Shown: one piece after another, positions 27,009 through 36,954 of the stretch | Numbering within the stretch: the first letter of the stretch is position 1 | How the letters are laid out: the number at the start of each line of letters is the position of its first letter | Origin: Vibrio rhizosphaerae | Lineage (GTDB): Bacteria; Pseudomonadota; Gammaproteobacteria; Enterobacterales; Vibrionaceae | DNA: 64,000 nt | Direction of reading: 5' to 3' | Assembly: GCF_024347095.1 (NCBI RefSeq) | Contig: NZ_AP024904.1 | Span: 310,001-374,000 of the forward strand | Notes under the pieces: generated by a model | Told to the model about the DNA's origin: nothing | What the model saw: the letters and a program-made list of their open reading frames with translations, nothing else | Databases searched by the model: none | Program-made: the position numbers and the translations under genes

Positions 27009-28328
27009 TTACCGATAGATAAAGCGATTGACCAGATTTTCCAGATATTCTTGTTGGCCGGAGACGCGTTGTGGCGCAATATCATTGTCTACGGCGTACT
27101 GTGCCAGTGATGCCAATGAATGTTCTCCGGACAGAATCTGGCTACCCAGTGTTTGACTCCAGTCGGCGTAACGTTGGGCAATATGTTTGCCGAGTTGATC
27201 ATTTTCGATCATGCTGGCTGCCCGTTCGAGTGCTAATGCCATTGTGTCCATACCACCGATGTGACCGTGGAACAGGTCTGCTGCATCAATCGATGGGCGA
27301 CGGAGTTTGGCATCAAAGTTCAGACCGCCGGTGGTGAAACCGCCTGTTTTAAGAATTTCGTACATGATCAGGGTATTTTCTTCCACACTGTTCGGGAACT
27401 GGTCCGTATCCCAACCCAGTTGTGCATCACCACGGTTGGTATCAATGGAGCCGAAGATTCCCAGCGCGGTTGCTGTGGCTACTTCATGGTGGAAGCTGTG
27501 ACCGGCCAGTGTGGCATGGTTGGCTTCAATGTTGACTTTGACTTCATCTTCCAACCCGAACTGTTTTAAGAACCCGTATACAGTGGCACAGTCGTAGTCA
27601 TACTGGTGTTTGGTTGGCTCTTGAGGTTTCGGTTCGATCAGAATCGTGCCTTTAAAGCCGATTTTATGTTTGTGCTCGACCACCATTTGCATCAGGCGAC
27701 CCAATTGTTTGCGTTCCTGACGTAAGTCGGTGTTCAGTAATGTTTCATACCCTTCGCGTCCGCCCCACAACACATAGTTTTCACCGCCCAGTTTTTGTGT
27801 TGCTCCCATCGCATGGAAGATTTGAGTCGCGGCATAGGCAAAGACTTTTGGATCGGGATTGGTCGCTGCGCCAGCCATATAGCGTGGATGAGAGAACGCA
27901 TTGGCGGTGCCCCATAACAATTTCACACCAGTGTCTTGTTGTTTTTGTCCCAGAACATCAACCATTTCTGCGAAATTATTGACGTATTCTTTGATGGAGC
28001 TGCCTTCAGGAGCGACATCGGCATCGTGGAAACAGTAGTAAGGCACACCAAGTTTAGTAAAGAATTCAAATGCAAGATCGGCTTTTGAACGCGCCAGTTC
28101 CATGGCACTGCCGCCATGATGCCATGGCCGGTCAAAGGTTGCGGCCCCGAAAACATCGGCACCCGGCCAGACGAAGTTGTGCCAGTAGCATGCAGCAAAA
28201 CGCAAATGTTCTTTCATGGATTTGCCAAGAATCATACGGTCCGCATCATAATGATGGAATGCCAAGGGATTCGTTGATTCTGTCCCTTCGAATTGGATGG
28301 GCTCAATGTGTTTAAAAAATTCAGTCAT
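27009..28328 (-). CDS. xylA: Xylose isomerase
   Basis: 439 residues, the usual length of class II xylose isomerase. Active-site segments are intact: [10 protein letters not shown] (catalytic His), [43 protein letters not shown] and the metal site [18 protein letters not shown]. It converts D-xylose to D-xylulose in the cytoplasm using Mg or Mn. The gene is transcribed away from the xylE symporter; the 374-bp spacer contains XylR-like sites. Confidence 0.97.
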   Translation of the reverse strand: MTEFFKHIEPIQFEGTESTNPLAFHHYDADRMILGKSMKEHLRFAACYWHNFVWPGADVFGAATFDRPWHHGGSAMELARSKADLAFEFFTKLGVPYYCFHDADVAPEGSSIKEYVNNFAEMVDVLGQKQQDTGVKLLWGTANAFSHPRYMAGAATNPDPKVFAYAATQIFHAMGATQKLGGENYVLWGGREGYETLLNTDLRQERKQLGRLMQMVVEHKHKIGFKGTILIEPKPQEPTKHQYDYDCATVYGFLKQFGLEDEVKVNIEANHATLAGHSFHHEVATATALGIFGSIDTNRGDAQLGWDTDQFPNSVEENTLIMYEILKTGGFTTGGLNFDAKLRRPSIDAADLFHGHIGGMDTMALALERAASMIENDQLGKHIAQRYADWSQTLGSQILSGEHSLASLAQYAVDNDIAPQRVSGQQEYLENLVNRFIYR

Positions 28329-28441
28329 GATGGTTTCCCTGTAATTAATGGCCCTTGCCTTTATGAAATAGCTTCATGGAATAGGTACCGAGTGAATAAA
28401 ATCAATTCGCATTTATCATGACGGGATTGTTCGGCAAGCGG

Positions 28442-28456
28442 CAATTGTGATTTTTC
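28442..28456 (-). promoter_or_regulatory. Candidate XylR site in the xylA-xylE spacer
   Basis: Read on the minus strand, GAAAAATCACAATTG resembles the E. coli XylR half-site (AAAAATC-n-GTAATTG type) and the related GAAAAATCGTAATTG in the xylR-xylB spacer. A second, forward copy-like sequence, AAAAAATCATAATTC, lies at 28537-28551 before xylE. ATAGCTTCATGGA (28368-28380) recurs inverted at 31769-31781. Confidence 0.45.
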
Positions 28457-28702
28457 TTATCGCTATTATTCATTTTTTTAAATTTGAACTGTGTTGTTTT
28501 TTTAAAATATGGCCGGACCTACACGATCACATAAATAAAAAATCATAATTCAGTTGAATTATTCCATAATATGCAAACCTGAATCGTTTGACTTTATATA
28601 TAGCCAGACAATCATCAAGATGGCGATATCTTCATTATGAGATGGCTCTTTTGAGATGGTTGGAAAGAAAGATACCCTACAAATATAAAAGAGGTCATTC
28701 AG

Positions 28703-30106
28703 ATGAAAACTGGCACGAATGTGATTCACCTAACGCTGGTTGTGGCGTTAGGTGGGCTGTTATTTGGTTACGATACCGCGGTGATTTCCGGCGCGGTTGA
28801 GGCGCTGCAAAATTATTTTCAATTGACGGCAACTGAGTTGGGCTTTGCGGCGTCTTCGGCGTTAATTGGTTGTGTGCTTGGTGCTGCATTGGCGGGCTAT
28901 GTCAGTCAACGTTACGGGCGACGTGGTGCACTGATTATTGCCGCTTTACTGTTTCTGATTTCTGCCATTGGTTCGGCGATACCACAGCATTATTGGACTT
29001 TTGTGATTTATCGGATCATTGGTGGGGTCGGTGTGGGCATCGCGTCGATGGTTTCACCAATGTATATTGCCGAAGTTGCCCCTCCTGCACGGCGTGGCGG
29101 ATTAGTCGCATGGAACCAGTTTGCCATTATTTTCGGTATGCTGGTGGTCTATTTCGTCAATTACGGCATTGCGCTGATGGGCAGTGATAACTGGCTGAAT
29201 GATGTTGGCTGGCGATATATGTTTGCGTCAGAAGTGATTCCCGCAGCCCTGTTCTTTGGCTTGCTGTTTACTGTACCGGAGACTCCTCGCTGGCTGGCAT
29301 TGAAAGGACGGGACAATGAAGCGCATGGTTTGCTGAAAGCGCTCAATCCACAACAAGATGTTGAGCCGCAATGGCAAGAGATCAAACAATCGTTGGTGAA
29401 AGTTCACCGGCCAGGGATTGTCGCTGCCGGATATCTGGGCGTATTGCTGATTGGTATTATGCTGAGTGTGTTACAACAGGTGACGGGGATTAATGTGTTT
29501 CTTTACTATGCTCCTGCGATCCTGAAAGGTTTTAGTGATTCCACAACTGATATTGCATTGCTGCAAACCATTTTGGTGGGGGCGGTCAATTTAAGTTTTA
29601 CCGTTTTGGCAATTTTCACCGTGGATAAACTCGGACGCCGTCCGTTGATGATGATCGGGGCCGGCCTGATGGCGGTCAGTATGCTCGCGATCGGCACCGC
29701 AGCGTATCTCAATGCAATCGGCGGATATTTATTAGTCTTTATGTTGTTATATATCGCTGCCTTTGCACTGTCATTGGGGCCCGTCACATGGGTATTACTG
29801 TCTGAAATTTTTCCTAACAGTGTTCGTTCCAGAGCGTTATCGATTGCGGTGTTCGCGCAATGGTTTGCCAACTTTGTTGTGTCTCAGACCTTCCCGATGA
29901 TGAATGAAAAAGAGAGTTTCATTTTTCAACAATTTCATGGCGGTTTCCCATTTTGGATCTATGGCATTATGGGGATATTCACCGTTTACTTTATTTATCG
30001 CTGGGTACCGGAAACCAAGGGCAAGTCGCTGGAACAGCTGGAAGGCCTTTGGCAGCGTGATGCTGACCAAGCCAATGGTCGCATGAAAACAGCGGATTTA
30101 TCCTGA
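28703..30106 (+). CDS. xylE: Xylose:proton symporter, XylE type
   Basis: 467 residues, sugar porter branch of the major facilitator superfamily with twelve helices. Sugar-porter signatures are present: GYDTAVISGAVEAL in helix 1, RYGRRGALI, RIIGGVGVGIAS, QQVTGINVFLYYAP in helix 7, and the C-terminal VPETKGKSLEQL. The QQVTGIN and PETPRW segments match XylE. AGAGG precedes the ATG. It imports D-xylose with protons for XylA. Confidence 0.93.
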   Translation: MKTGTNVIHLTLVVALGGLLFGYDTAVISGAVEALQNYFQLTATELGFAASSALIGCVLGAALAGYVSQRYGRRGALIIAALLFLISAIGSAIPQHYWTFVIYRIIGGVGVGIASMVSPMYIAEVAPPARRGGLVAWNQFAIIFGMLVVYFVNYGIALMGSDNWLNDVGWRYMFASEVIPAALFFGLLFTVPETPRWLALKGRDNEAHGLLKALNPQQDVEPQWQEIKQSLVKVHRPGIVAAGYLGVLLIGIMLSVLQQVTGINVFLYYAPAILKGFSDSTTDIALLQTILVGAVNLSFTVLAIFTVDKLGRRPLMMIGAGLMAVSMLAIGTAAYLNAIGGYLLVFMLLYIAAFALSLGPVTWVLLSEIFPNSVRSRALSIAVFAQWFANFVVSQTFPMMNEKESFIFQQFHGGFPFWIYGIMGIFTVYFIYRWVPETKGKSLEQLEGLWQRDADQANGRMKTADLS

Positions 30107-30400
30107 GTGAGGCAGCACGGATGATAGCGTCGGAAAGCTGGTTGGTTCGAGTGATATGATGGCTGAATGGTGTGTGTCGAGCATTTTGTGCAGTGGCCCA
30201 CCGGGATCCGGTGGGCCGTCTGCGCGGTGTTGTCGTTCTCTCATTATGTCACAAGGCGATGCTGTGACAGCCGTGAGAACGCTCGAACATACCAAAGCAT
30301 CGGTCATGCGGAACTGTCGCTCATGCGGAATTATCGGGCATGGTAAACATCGACCAGACAGAACAATGGATCATGCCGGTGATGCGTTACAACAATACAG
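30107..30400. other. Gap between xylE and xylR ends with a perfect 10-bp palindrome
   Basis: GGCCCACCGG (30195-30204) and CCGGTGGGCC (30208-30217) form a strong hairpin with a 3-base loop between the convergent genes. There is no T tract directly after it. Further on TCATGCGGAA occurs twice (30303 and 30319 region). No gene is supported here. Confidence 0.5.
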
Positions 30401-31681
30401 TTACAACAATGCATCACGATGACGCCATCGGTCGTGGTGCTGTTCGCGGAACTCTTTTGGTGTACATTGCTGGTGTTTTTTAAACACACTGTACATGTAT
30501 TGCAGTGACGGATAACCACATAGCTCCGCAATTTCGGCCACCGGCAGTGATGTGGTCGCCAGAAGGTGGCGGGCTTGTTTGAGTTTTGAGTTATGAATTT
30601 CCTGATGAATCGAGTGGCCGCATTCTTCTTTGAAACGAATTTCCATGTTGGAACGCGAGATCCCGACATAATCGAGTACCTGTTCGACTTTAATCCCTTT
30701 ACAGGCGTGATGGCGGATAAAATGCATCGCCTGAATGACATATGGGTCTTTCAGAGCCTGATAGTCGGTGCTTTGCCGGGCGTGAACCTGCGTTGGGGGA
30801 ACCAGTCGGCGGGTTTGATGCAGGCTCTCTAATTGCTCGGTGTCTTGCGGATCGGTCGTTAACAGGCGGTGCAGCAGTTTGGCTGCCTGATAACCCATTT
30901 CTCTGCATCCTTGTTCGACCGAGGATAACGAGACGCGGCTCAGGTAGCGGGTCAGCTCTTCATTATCGATACCGATGACAGAAATTTTGTCCGGTACCAT
31001 CAGCTTCAAATGATCACAAACCTGCAAGAGGTGACGGGCACGGGCATCGGTTACTGCCACGATGCCGACCGGCGTCGGTAGCTGTTGTAACCAGTCCGCG
31101 AGGCGATTCATGTCATACTGCCACGTTTGCGGACTGACCTCATTGCCCCGATAGACCGAGCCTGAATATCCTTCGCGCTGTAACAGATGAATAAACGCCT
31201 GCTCTCGCTCATGAGACCAGCGTCGCCATGATTCCTGCGGCATGCCGTAAAACGCGAAGTTTTCAATGCCTTTGCTTTTGAGGTGCTGAAATGCCAGTTC
31301 AATCAAGGCCTGATTATCTGTCGCCACATAAGGAACGTTCGGATAATCCTCCGGGTGTTCATAAGAGCCGCCGATTGCGACGACGGGAATCGTGGTCTCT
31401 TCCAGCAGCGTGCGAATTTTAGGGTTGTCGAAGTCAGCAATCACACCATCGCCTTTCCAGGTATGAAAGTTTTCCAGATGCGTTGTGAATTCTTCCTCAA
31501 GATAAATATCCCAGTTGCATTGGGAGGCTTGCAAATATTCGCCGATGCCCTCAATCACTTCTCGGTCATACACTTTATTGGCATTAAATAACAGTGTAAT
31601 CCGATAACGGTGGTCGATGAACTGACGGTATGGTGTGTGAGAGTAAGGTTTCAGAGTGGTCATGGATGGGTTTTTATTCAT
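30401..31681 (-). CDS. xylR: Xylose operon regulator XylR
   Basis: 426 residues. The N-terminal ~290 residues form a LacI/periplasmic-binding-like xylose domain (YRITLLFNANKVYDREVIEGI, VGIVAVTDARARHLLQ, KISVIGIDNEELTRYLSRVSLSS). The C-terminal ~100 residues are an AraC-type double helix-turn-helix (VEQVLDYVGISRSNMEIRF, EIAELCGYPSLQYMYSVFKK). This architecture is that of XylR, which activates xyl promoters when bound to xylose. It is divergent from xylB; candidate sites lie between them. Confidence 0.93.
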   Translation of the reverse strand: MNKNPSMTTLKPYSHTPYRQFIDHRYRITLLFNANKVYDREVIEGIGEYLQASQCNWDIYLEEEFTTHLENFHTWKGDGVIADFDNPKIRTLLEETTIPVVAIGGSYEHPEDYPNVPYVATDNQALIELAFQHLKSKGIENFAFYGMPQESWRRWSHEREQAFIHLLQREGYSGSVYRGNEVSPQTWQYDMNRLADWLQQLPTPVGIVAVTDARARHLLQVCDHLKLMVPDKISVIGIDNEELTRYLSRVSLSSVEQGCREMGYQAAKLLHRLLTTDPQDTEQLESLHQTRRLVPPTQVHARQSTDYQALKDPYVIQAMHFIRHHACKGIKVEQVLDYVGISRSNMEIRFKEECGHSIHQEIHNSKLKQARHLLATTSLPVAEIAELCGYPSLQYMYSVFKKHQQCTPKEFREQHHDRWRHRDALL

Positions 31682-31768
31682 AAATAATATTAATTATATT
31701 TTGTCCATAATTTTTAAGTCTAACAGGCAAGCACCGTGTTAAATGTGATCCTTCACTCAGTCATTAAA

Positions 31769-31800
31769 TCCATGAAGCTATCTATGAAAAATCGTAATTG
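31769..31800 (+). promoter_or_regulatory. Candidate XylR operator in the xylR-xylB spacer
   Basis: TCCATGAAGCTAT (31769-31781) is an exact inverted copy of 28368-28380 in the xylA promoter region, and GAAAAATCGTAATTG (31786-31800) closely resembles the E. coli XylR half-site. Their adjacency suggests one two-part operator. A weaker GATAAATAAAATCATAAC-like element follows near 31834-31851. Confidence 0.5.
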
Positions 31801-31938
31801 TGTCGTGAACTGAGAGACTTATGATAATGATTCGATAAATAAAATCATAACGAAGCATCAATATATTCGGATTGCCCCACCAGACAATGTATTTCTTGAG
31901 GTTATCCGAGCGGTTGACTGAAAATAAAAGGATAGCTT

Positions 31939-33393
31939 ATGTATGTTGGAATCGATTTAGGGACATCCGGCGTGAAGGTCATTGTGCTGGCTGAAAACGG
32001 TGATGTCGTTGCGAGTGAAGTTGCACCGCTTGAGATATCACGTCCGTTTCCGCTATGGTCAGAACAAGATCCGCAACACTGGTGGCAAGCCACCGAACAA
32101 GCGATTCAGGCGCTGGGCAAGCAGACGGATCTCAGCGCGATCAAAGCGATTGGGCTGTCCGGACAAATGCACGGCGCGGTGTTACTGGATCAGCAAGGCG
32201 AGGTGCTGCGCCCTGCGATTTTATGGAATGACGGGCGTTGTCAGGCGCAATGTGCCGAACTGGAGCGGCGTGTCCCCGATAGCCGTCAGATTACCGGGAA
32301 TATGATGATGCCGGGCTTTACTGCGCCGAAACTGCTTTGGGTTGCAGAGCATGAACCGGACATTTTTGCCCGGACAGATAAAGTTCTATTGCCTAAAGAT
32401 TATTTACGTTATCGGATGACTGGCTTATACGCGTCAGATATGTCCGATGCTGCCGGAACCATGTGGCTTGATGTCGCCCGGCGTGACTGGAGTGATGAAC
32501 TGCTTGATGCGACCGGATTGGAACGGCGTCAGATGCCAGACTTGTATGAAGGCAATGCAATCACCGGCACGTTGAGTCGTGAACTGGCCAATGCGTGGGG
32601 GATGCCGGAAGTGCCGGTGATTGCAGGTGGCGGTGATAATGCCGCAGGAGCCGTCGGGGTCGGAATTATTGAGCCGGGACAAGCCATGCTCTCTTTGGGA
32701 ACTTCCGGGGTGTATTTCGCCGTCAGTGACGGCTTTCTGGCCAATCCGGATTCGGCGCTGCATAGCTTCTGTCATGCCCTGCCCGGAACGTGGCATACCA
32801 TGTCGGTTATTCTGAGTGCCGCATCGTGTCTGTCTTGGGTGTGTGAATTGACCGGATTTGCTGATGTGCCTGAGATGTTACAAGCGACGGAAAATCATGC
32901 GGATGTCAGTTCCGGGGTGGTATTCCTGCCTTATCTGTCCGGGGAGCGGACACCGCATAATGATCCGTATGCCAAAGGTGTTTTCTTCGGTATGACTCAT
33001 TCAACTTCAAAGTATGAGCTGGTTCAGGCCGTGTTGGAAGGGGTCGGGTTTGCATTTGCAGATGGTTTTGATGCATTACATCAGACTGGTCTGTTGCCGG
33101 AAGAGGTGGTTCTGATTGGCGGCGGGGCCCGTAGTCAGTACTGGCGTCAGATGCTGGCGGATATTGTCCGCTTACCGCTGGCTTATCGTCAGGGTGGTGA
33201 TGTCGGTCCGGCTCTGGGGGCTGCGCGACTGGCGATGTTAGCGGTTCAACCGGAGATGACCGCGCGGGATATTTGTGCGTCACCGGTCTTGATTGAAAGA
33301 CACATACCGGATGAAGAGCAAACCGAGCATTACCAGCGCAAACGAGCCGTTTATCAGCAATTATATCGTCAATTAAAACCACTCTTTATTTAA
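31939..33393 (+). CDS. xylB: Xylulokinase
   Basis: 484 residues, exactly the size of E. coli XylB. FGGY-kinase motifs are clear: YVGIDLGTSGVKVIVL (phosphate-binding loop), GLSGQMHGAVLLD, AILWNDGRC, GGGDNAAGAVGVG with the catalytic Asp, SLGTSGVYF and IGGGARSQYWRQMLADI. It phosphorylates D-xylulose to xylulose 5-phosphate, which enters the pentose phosphate pathway. Confidence 0.96.
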   Translation: MYVGIDLGTSGVKVIVLAENGDVVASEVAPLEISRPFPLWSEQDPQHWWQATEQAIQALGKQTDLSAIKAIGLSGQMHGAVLLDQQGEVLRPAILWNDGRCQAQCAELERRVPDSRQITGNMMMPGFTAPKLLWVAEHEPDIFARTDKVLLPKDYLRYRMTGLYASDMSDAAGTMWLDVARRDWSDELLDATGLERRQMPDLYEGNAITGTLSRELANAWGMPEVPVIAGGGDNAAGAVGVGIIEPGQAMLSLGTSGVYFAVSDGFLANPDSALHSFCHALPGTWHTMSVILSAASCLSWVCELTGFADVPEMLQATENHADVSSGVVFLPYLSGERTPHNDPYAKGVFFGMTHSTSKYELVQAVLEGVGFAFADGFDALHQTGLLPEEVVLIGGGARSQYWRQMLADIVRLPLAYRQGGDVGPALGAARLAMLAVQPEMTARDICASPVLIERHIPDEEQTEHYQRKRAVYQQLYRQLKPLFI

Positions 33394-33435
33394 GCAACAC
33401 CGATTATTCAAGAAAAATAGAGCGTTTCAGTCGGC

Positions 33436-33538
33436 GTGATTTCCCCTCGGTTGAGGGGAAATCACGATGGGTTAGCGATTCGCCAGCCACAAAATAACAA
33501 ACACAAAATAACAAAGGAGCCTTGAGGCTCCTTTGTTA
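33436..33538. terminator. Two hairpins between xylB and the peptide permease gene
   Basis: GTGATTTCCCCTC/GAGGGGAAATCAC (33436-33465) is a 13-bp stem without a T tract. TAACAAAGGAGCC/GGCTCCTTTGTTA (33509-33538) is a second 13-bp stem with A/T-rich edges, suited to terminate both the xylB and the convergent POT gene. Confidence 0.75.
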
Positions 33539-33592
33539 ATCAATAATGTTAATCAATGATCACGCTGAATATCGACAGCATATTCCATCGCG

Positions 33593-34990
33593 TTATGCCG
33601 TTTGAGTGGTCTGCTCCACGTCCTCCGGGGTCTCGTTGAGATGGGTTATTGTTTCCGCACCGTGCATCCACATCACCAGTTTATTGGAGAATAATAGCAG
33701 GATCAGGCCGGACACTGTGGCCGTTACGGCGATGCCGCCGAAAATTGCTAAGGCGCCGAAATCACCGACATGGGCCCCGATCAACCCGGCAATATAGTTG
33801 GCAACTGCATTAAATCCGAGCCAGACCCCCATCATGAGTGACGCCAGACGCAGCGGTGCCAGTTTGGTGGTCATCGACAAACCGATGGGTGATAAACAGA
33901 GTTCCCCGATGGTATGGAAGAAGAACGCGCCCACCAGCCAGAACATCGAGGTTTTCACATTCAGATCACCGCCTTGTTCTAAAACTGCGCCAATCATACA
34001 CAAGAAACCGATCGCCAGAAAAAATAGTCCAAACGCAAATTTGACCGGTGAATTGGGTTCACGACTGCCAAGTTTGATCCAGAGTAGCGCAATCAGTGGC
34101 GCACAGGTAATAATGAAAAACGGATTCAGAGACTGGAACCAGGCTGCGGGCACTTCAAAACTGCCGATCATCCGGTCGGTATATTGTTGGGTATACAAGT
34201 TCATCAAACCACCGGCTTGCTCGAATCCTGCCCAGAAAACAATCACAAAGAAGCCCATGATGATAATGACTTTCATACGGTCTGTTTCTTCTTTGGTTAA
34301 TGGTTCTTTCTTCTGTGCTTTCTTCTGTTGTAAATCCCGGGCTGCCGCAGGTTTGAGGCCAATATCTCCCAGCAAGCGTTGTGCAAACAGGATCTGAATG
34401 ACGAAGCTGATCATCATCCCAATTCCGGCGGCGACAAAACCGGCTTTCCAGCCGAAATTATTGGTTGCGATGCCGGAGATAATCCCCGCAAGGAGCGCGC
34501 CCATATTGATGCCCATATAAAAGATAGTGAATGCGCCATCACGCCGATGGTCGCCTTCGTGATACAGGTCTCCGACCATGGTGGAAATATTCGGTTTAAA
34601 CAGACCATTGCCGATGATCAGTAACGCCAGTCCAAGATAGAAGCTGTGTACCGCGTCAAGACCGAATAGCTGATGCGGCAGAGCCAATGTAAACTGACCG
34701 ATGGCCATCAGGGCTCCCCCCGCGAGGATCGAACGACGCTGGCCAAAATAGTTATCGGCCAGCCAGCCACCGATTAAGGGCGTAATATAGACAAGCCCGG
34801 TATAAATGCCATAGAGATCTAATGCCTCTTTGGCTGACCAGCCCATGCCACCATTGAGTGTTGTATCTGTGAGGTATAAAACCAGAATTGCTCGCATTGC
34901 ATAGTAGGAGAATCGCTCCCACAGTTCCGTGCCGAACAAAAGAAACAGGCCACGAGGATGGCCTAAAAATTGATGATTGTTGTGATTCAT
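33593..34990 (-). CDS. POT-family proton-dependent di/tripeptide transporter
   Basis: 465 residues, about 12-14 helices. The POT signature ELWERFSYYAMRAILVLYL in helix 1 contains the proton-coupling ExxER motif, and GxxxxDxxFGQRRSI- and GNGLFKPNIST-like segments follow. It imports short peptides across the inner membrane with protons. No neighbouring gene is co-transcribed. Confidence 0.92.
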   Translation of the reverse strand: MNHNNHQFLGHPRGLFLLFGTELWERFSYYAMRAILVLYLTDTTLNGGMGWSAKEALDLYGIYTGLVYITPLIGGWLADNYFGQRRSILAGGALMAIGQFTLALPHQLFGLDAVHSFYLGLALLIIGNGLFKPNISTMVGDLYHEGDHRRDGAFTIFYMGINMGALLAGIISGIATNNFGWKAGFVAAGIGMMISFVIQILFAQRLLGDIGLKPAAARDLQQKKAQKKEPLTKEETDRMKVIIIMGFFVIVFWAGFEQAGGLMNLYTQQYTDRMIGSFEVPAAWFQSLNPFFIITCAPLIALLWIKLGSREPNSPVKFAFGLFFLAIGFLCMIGAVLEQGGDLNVKTSMFWLVGAFFFHTIGELCLSPIGLSMTTKLAPLRLASLMMGVWLGFNAVANYIAGLIGAHVGDFGALAIFGGIAVTATVSGLILLLFSNKLVMWMHGAETITHLNETPEDVEQTTQTA

Positions 34991-35251
34991 ATTTGCTTTG
35001 TTTGGATTATTTATTAGCTTTTTATTTTACTTTAATGTTACATATTGGGTAAATGGTTTGGTTTTTAACATCTTTGCAATATATTATAACTATGTGTTTT
35101 TAAGTTTTTGAAATTCAACAAATTTGTAAATTTTGCTTGAAAGTCAGGTAATCGAGGGGAACTAAGTTTTCATTTATGAAACAATTGGTTGCATGGTTGA
35201 TATAGAAAAACTAGCAATAATTAAAGATTTGTGACGGTGATTGATATCGCT
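34991..35251. other. AT-rich promoter region of the peptide permease gene
   Basis: About 260 bp of AT-rich sequence upstream of the minus-strand POT gene and downstream of the GH5 gene. No ORF or named operator is seen. Confidence 0.4.
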
Positions 35252-35279
35252 GAAAAAAAAGCCAGCACAGCGTGCTGGC
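35252..35279 (-). terminator. Terminator of the GH5 gene
   Basis: On the minus strand GCCAGCAC-GCT-GTGCTGGC is followed by eight T residues (the A run at 35253-35260). Confidence 0.88.
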
Positions 35280-35316
35280 AAGATCCTGCAAAAGATAGGA
35301 TATCAGAGCGTATTGA

Positions 35317-36507
35317 TTAATTTGTACACGCGCCGGTCAAAGTCCAGGAGTTATCACTACCGGGAGTTGATGTCGTATACCAGTTGGCCTGATAGAGTTT
35401 ATTCTGATACACCATGTAGTCACCGCTGTCGCTATGGTTATAAGGGCCGTTTTCCCACGCCCTGCGTGTCCAGTTTGGATAGACATTGACGCCGGCACAT
35501 GTTTGTGGGGTATTGTTGCCCAGCTGATATGGCCAGTTTTCAATAATTGATTTTACTTTTTTGCCGGATGGCGTCAGATTCATCGTATCGGGATAATAAG
35601 TCGATGCGCCTTCAGCTTTGTCGTTTAACGCCCAGTTTGCATTACTGAGGTCATGCTCTTTCATGAAGTTCACCCAGATATTGGTTTCCGCTTCATTGAC
35701 CCCACCGTCTCCGTCGGCGTTGATAGTGCCCCATTCGGTGACGAAGAGCGCAATGCCATTATTCATCGCGGTGAGGGCTTTGTCTCTGAGATATTGTCCG
35801 TGTGTACCGGCATAGAAGTGCAGTGTATAGGCAATGTTGGTTCCGTTGATGGGATTAAAAGATGCGGTATCGACATCTTGTGACCAGCTTGGGGTACCGA
35901 CCACGATTAAGTTATCTGGATCAAACTCGCGGATTGCAGCAATGACTTTTTCGGCATAAGGCTTGATGACATGATCCCAAGAGATTTGCAGCGGCTCATT
36001 ATAGATTTCATAAATGACGTTGGGGCTATCGCCATATTTCTGAGCCATTTCCCGGAAGAAGCTGACCGCTTCAGCAACGTTATCTTCGGCATGGTGAGAA
36101 TGCCAGTCGATGATTACATACATGTCGTTTTCAATTGCGGCATCGACGACGGTAATCACTTTGGCCTTATTACCGGCCGGATCATCGAGATAGCCACCAT
36201 CTTCCTGAATTCCCATTGATGCCCGGACAATACTTGAATGCCAGTCATCCCGAAGCATTTTGACAATATCTGCGCGATAGAACTTTTCACCGCCCCATTC
36301 GTTATTACTCCAGAACAGACTGTTACCCGCGAAGCTCTTCACGGTATCTCCGGCATAGATTTTATTGCCGGACACTGACAAAGGTTCAACCGCCCATGCT
36401 TGCTGACTTAATCCGACAAATAAGCATCCCAGACAGGAAAGTAATAATTTTTTTGCCGGGAAACGGCGTTTTTTCATCGATAGACGTTGTGTTGGTAAAT
36501 ATGACAT
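35317..36507 (-). CDS. Secreted GH5 endoglucanase with C-terminal CBM5/12
   Basis: About 396 residues from the ATG at 36507, which has AGAGGTG just upstream; the annotated-longer frame starts at 36543. A basic then hydrophobic signal sequence ends near QQAWA (~39). The GH5 domain (~45-330) has the acid/base Glu in VIYEIYNEPL (~171) and the nucleophile Glu in ALFVTEWGTI (~258), pointing to a bacterial GH5_2-type cellulase. A CBM5/12 follows (~345-395; YPNWTRRAWENG, YMVYQNKLYQANWYT). It probably cuts beta-1,4-glucan; the CBM could also bind chitin. Confidence 0.92.
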   Translation of the reverse strand: MSYLPTQRLSMKKRRFPAKKLLLSCLGCLFVGLSQQAWAVEPLSVSGNKIYAGDTVKSFAGNSLFWSNNEWGGEKFYRADIVKMLRDDWHSSIVRASMGIQEDGGYLDDPAGNKAKVITVVDAAIENDMYVIIDWHSHHAEDNVAEAVSFFREMAQKYGDSPNVIYEIYNEPLQISWDHVIKPYAEKVIAAIREFDPDNLIVVGTPSWSQDVDTASFNPINGTNIAYTLHFYAGTHGQYLRDKALTAMNNGIALFVTEWGTINADGDGGVNEAETNIWVNFMKEHDLSNANWALNDKAEGASTYYPDTMNLTPSGKKVKSIIENWPYQLGNNTPQTCAGVNVYPNWTRRAWENGPYNHSDSGDYMVYQNKLYQANWYTTSTPGSDNSWTLTGACTN

Positions 36508-36954
36508 CAGTTCACCTCTAATTAAACATGACGTACCATTCATTATATGTGGAATGACTCATGATAATTGTATTGTTAGCTTGGAAGTATGTTTGACAAA
36601 GATTGCCAATCAATAAATTGGCAATTATTTAAATATAGATGCTAATAGGCAAATTGGAATACGAACTATCATAGTTGTGACAATACACTCGATAGTCGGT
36701 TTTTATATTTTTATTTATATTATTAAATATATTGTTTTGAATTTACTGAAACAATCTTTGTGATCTGTATTTCAAAGGATGTTATGAAATAATGTATGAA
36801 AATCCAAGGGATAGGATATTGTCTGGCGAGTGAATATGATATTCCGTCCTATAAAAAGGACGGAATAGTGACATTATTTTATCATGTTTTCATTTTCAGA
36901 TTTTTATTTCCAGAAAACAAGAAAGTAATGGTATTGCTTGGTCTGTTGGTAAAA
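36508..36954. other. AT-rich gap with a hairpin, upstream of the GH5 gene
   Basis: The stretch is AT-rich and presumably carries the GH5 promoter. TATTCCGTCCT (36840-36850) and AGGACGGAATA (36857-36867) form an 11-bp hairpin between the two minus-strand genes; it lacks a clear T tract on the minus strand. Confidence 0.45.

Noticed and set aside
32906..33382. 158-codon minus-strand ORF opposite xylB
   Set aside because: Antisense shadow of xylulokinase, which has complete FGGY motifs.
33798..34397. 199-codon plus-strand ORF opposite the POT permease gene
   Set aside because: It is antisense to a clear membrane transporter gene; composition is typical of a shadow frame.
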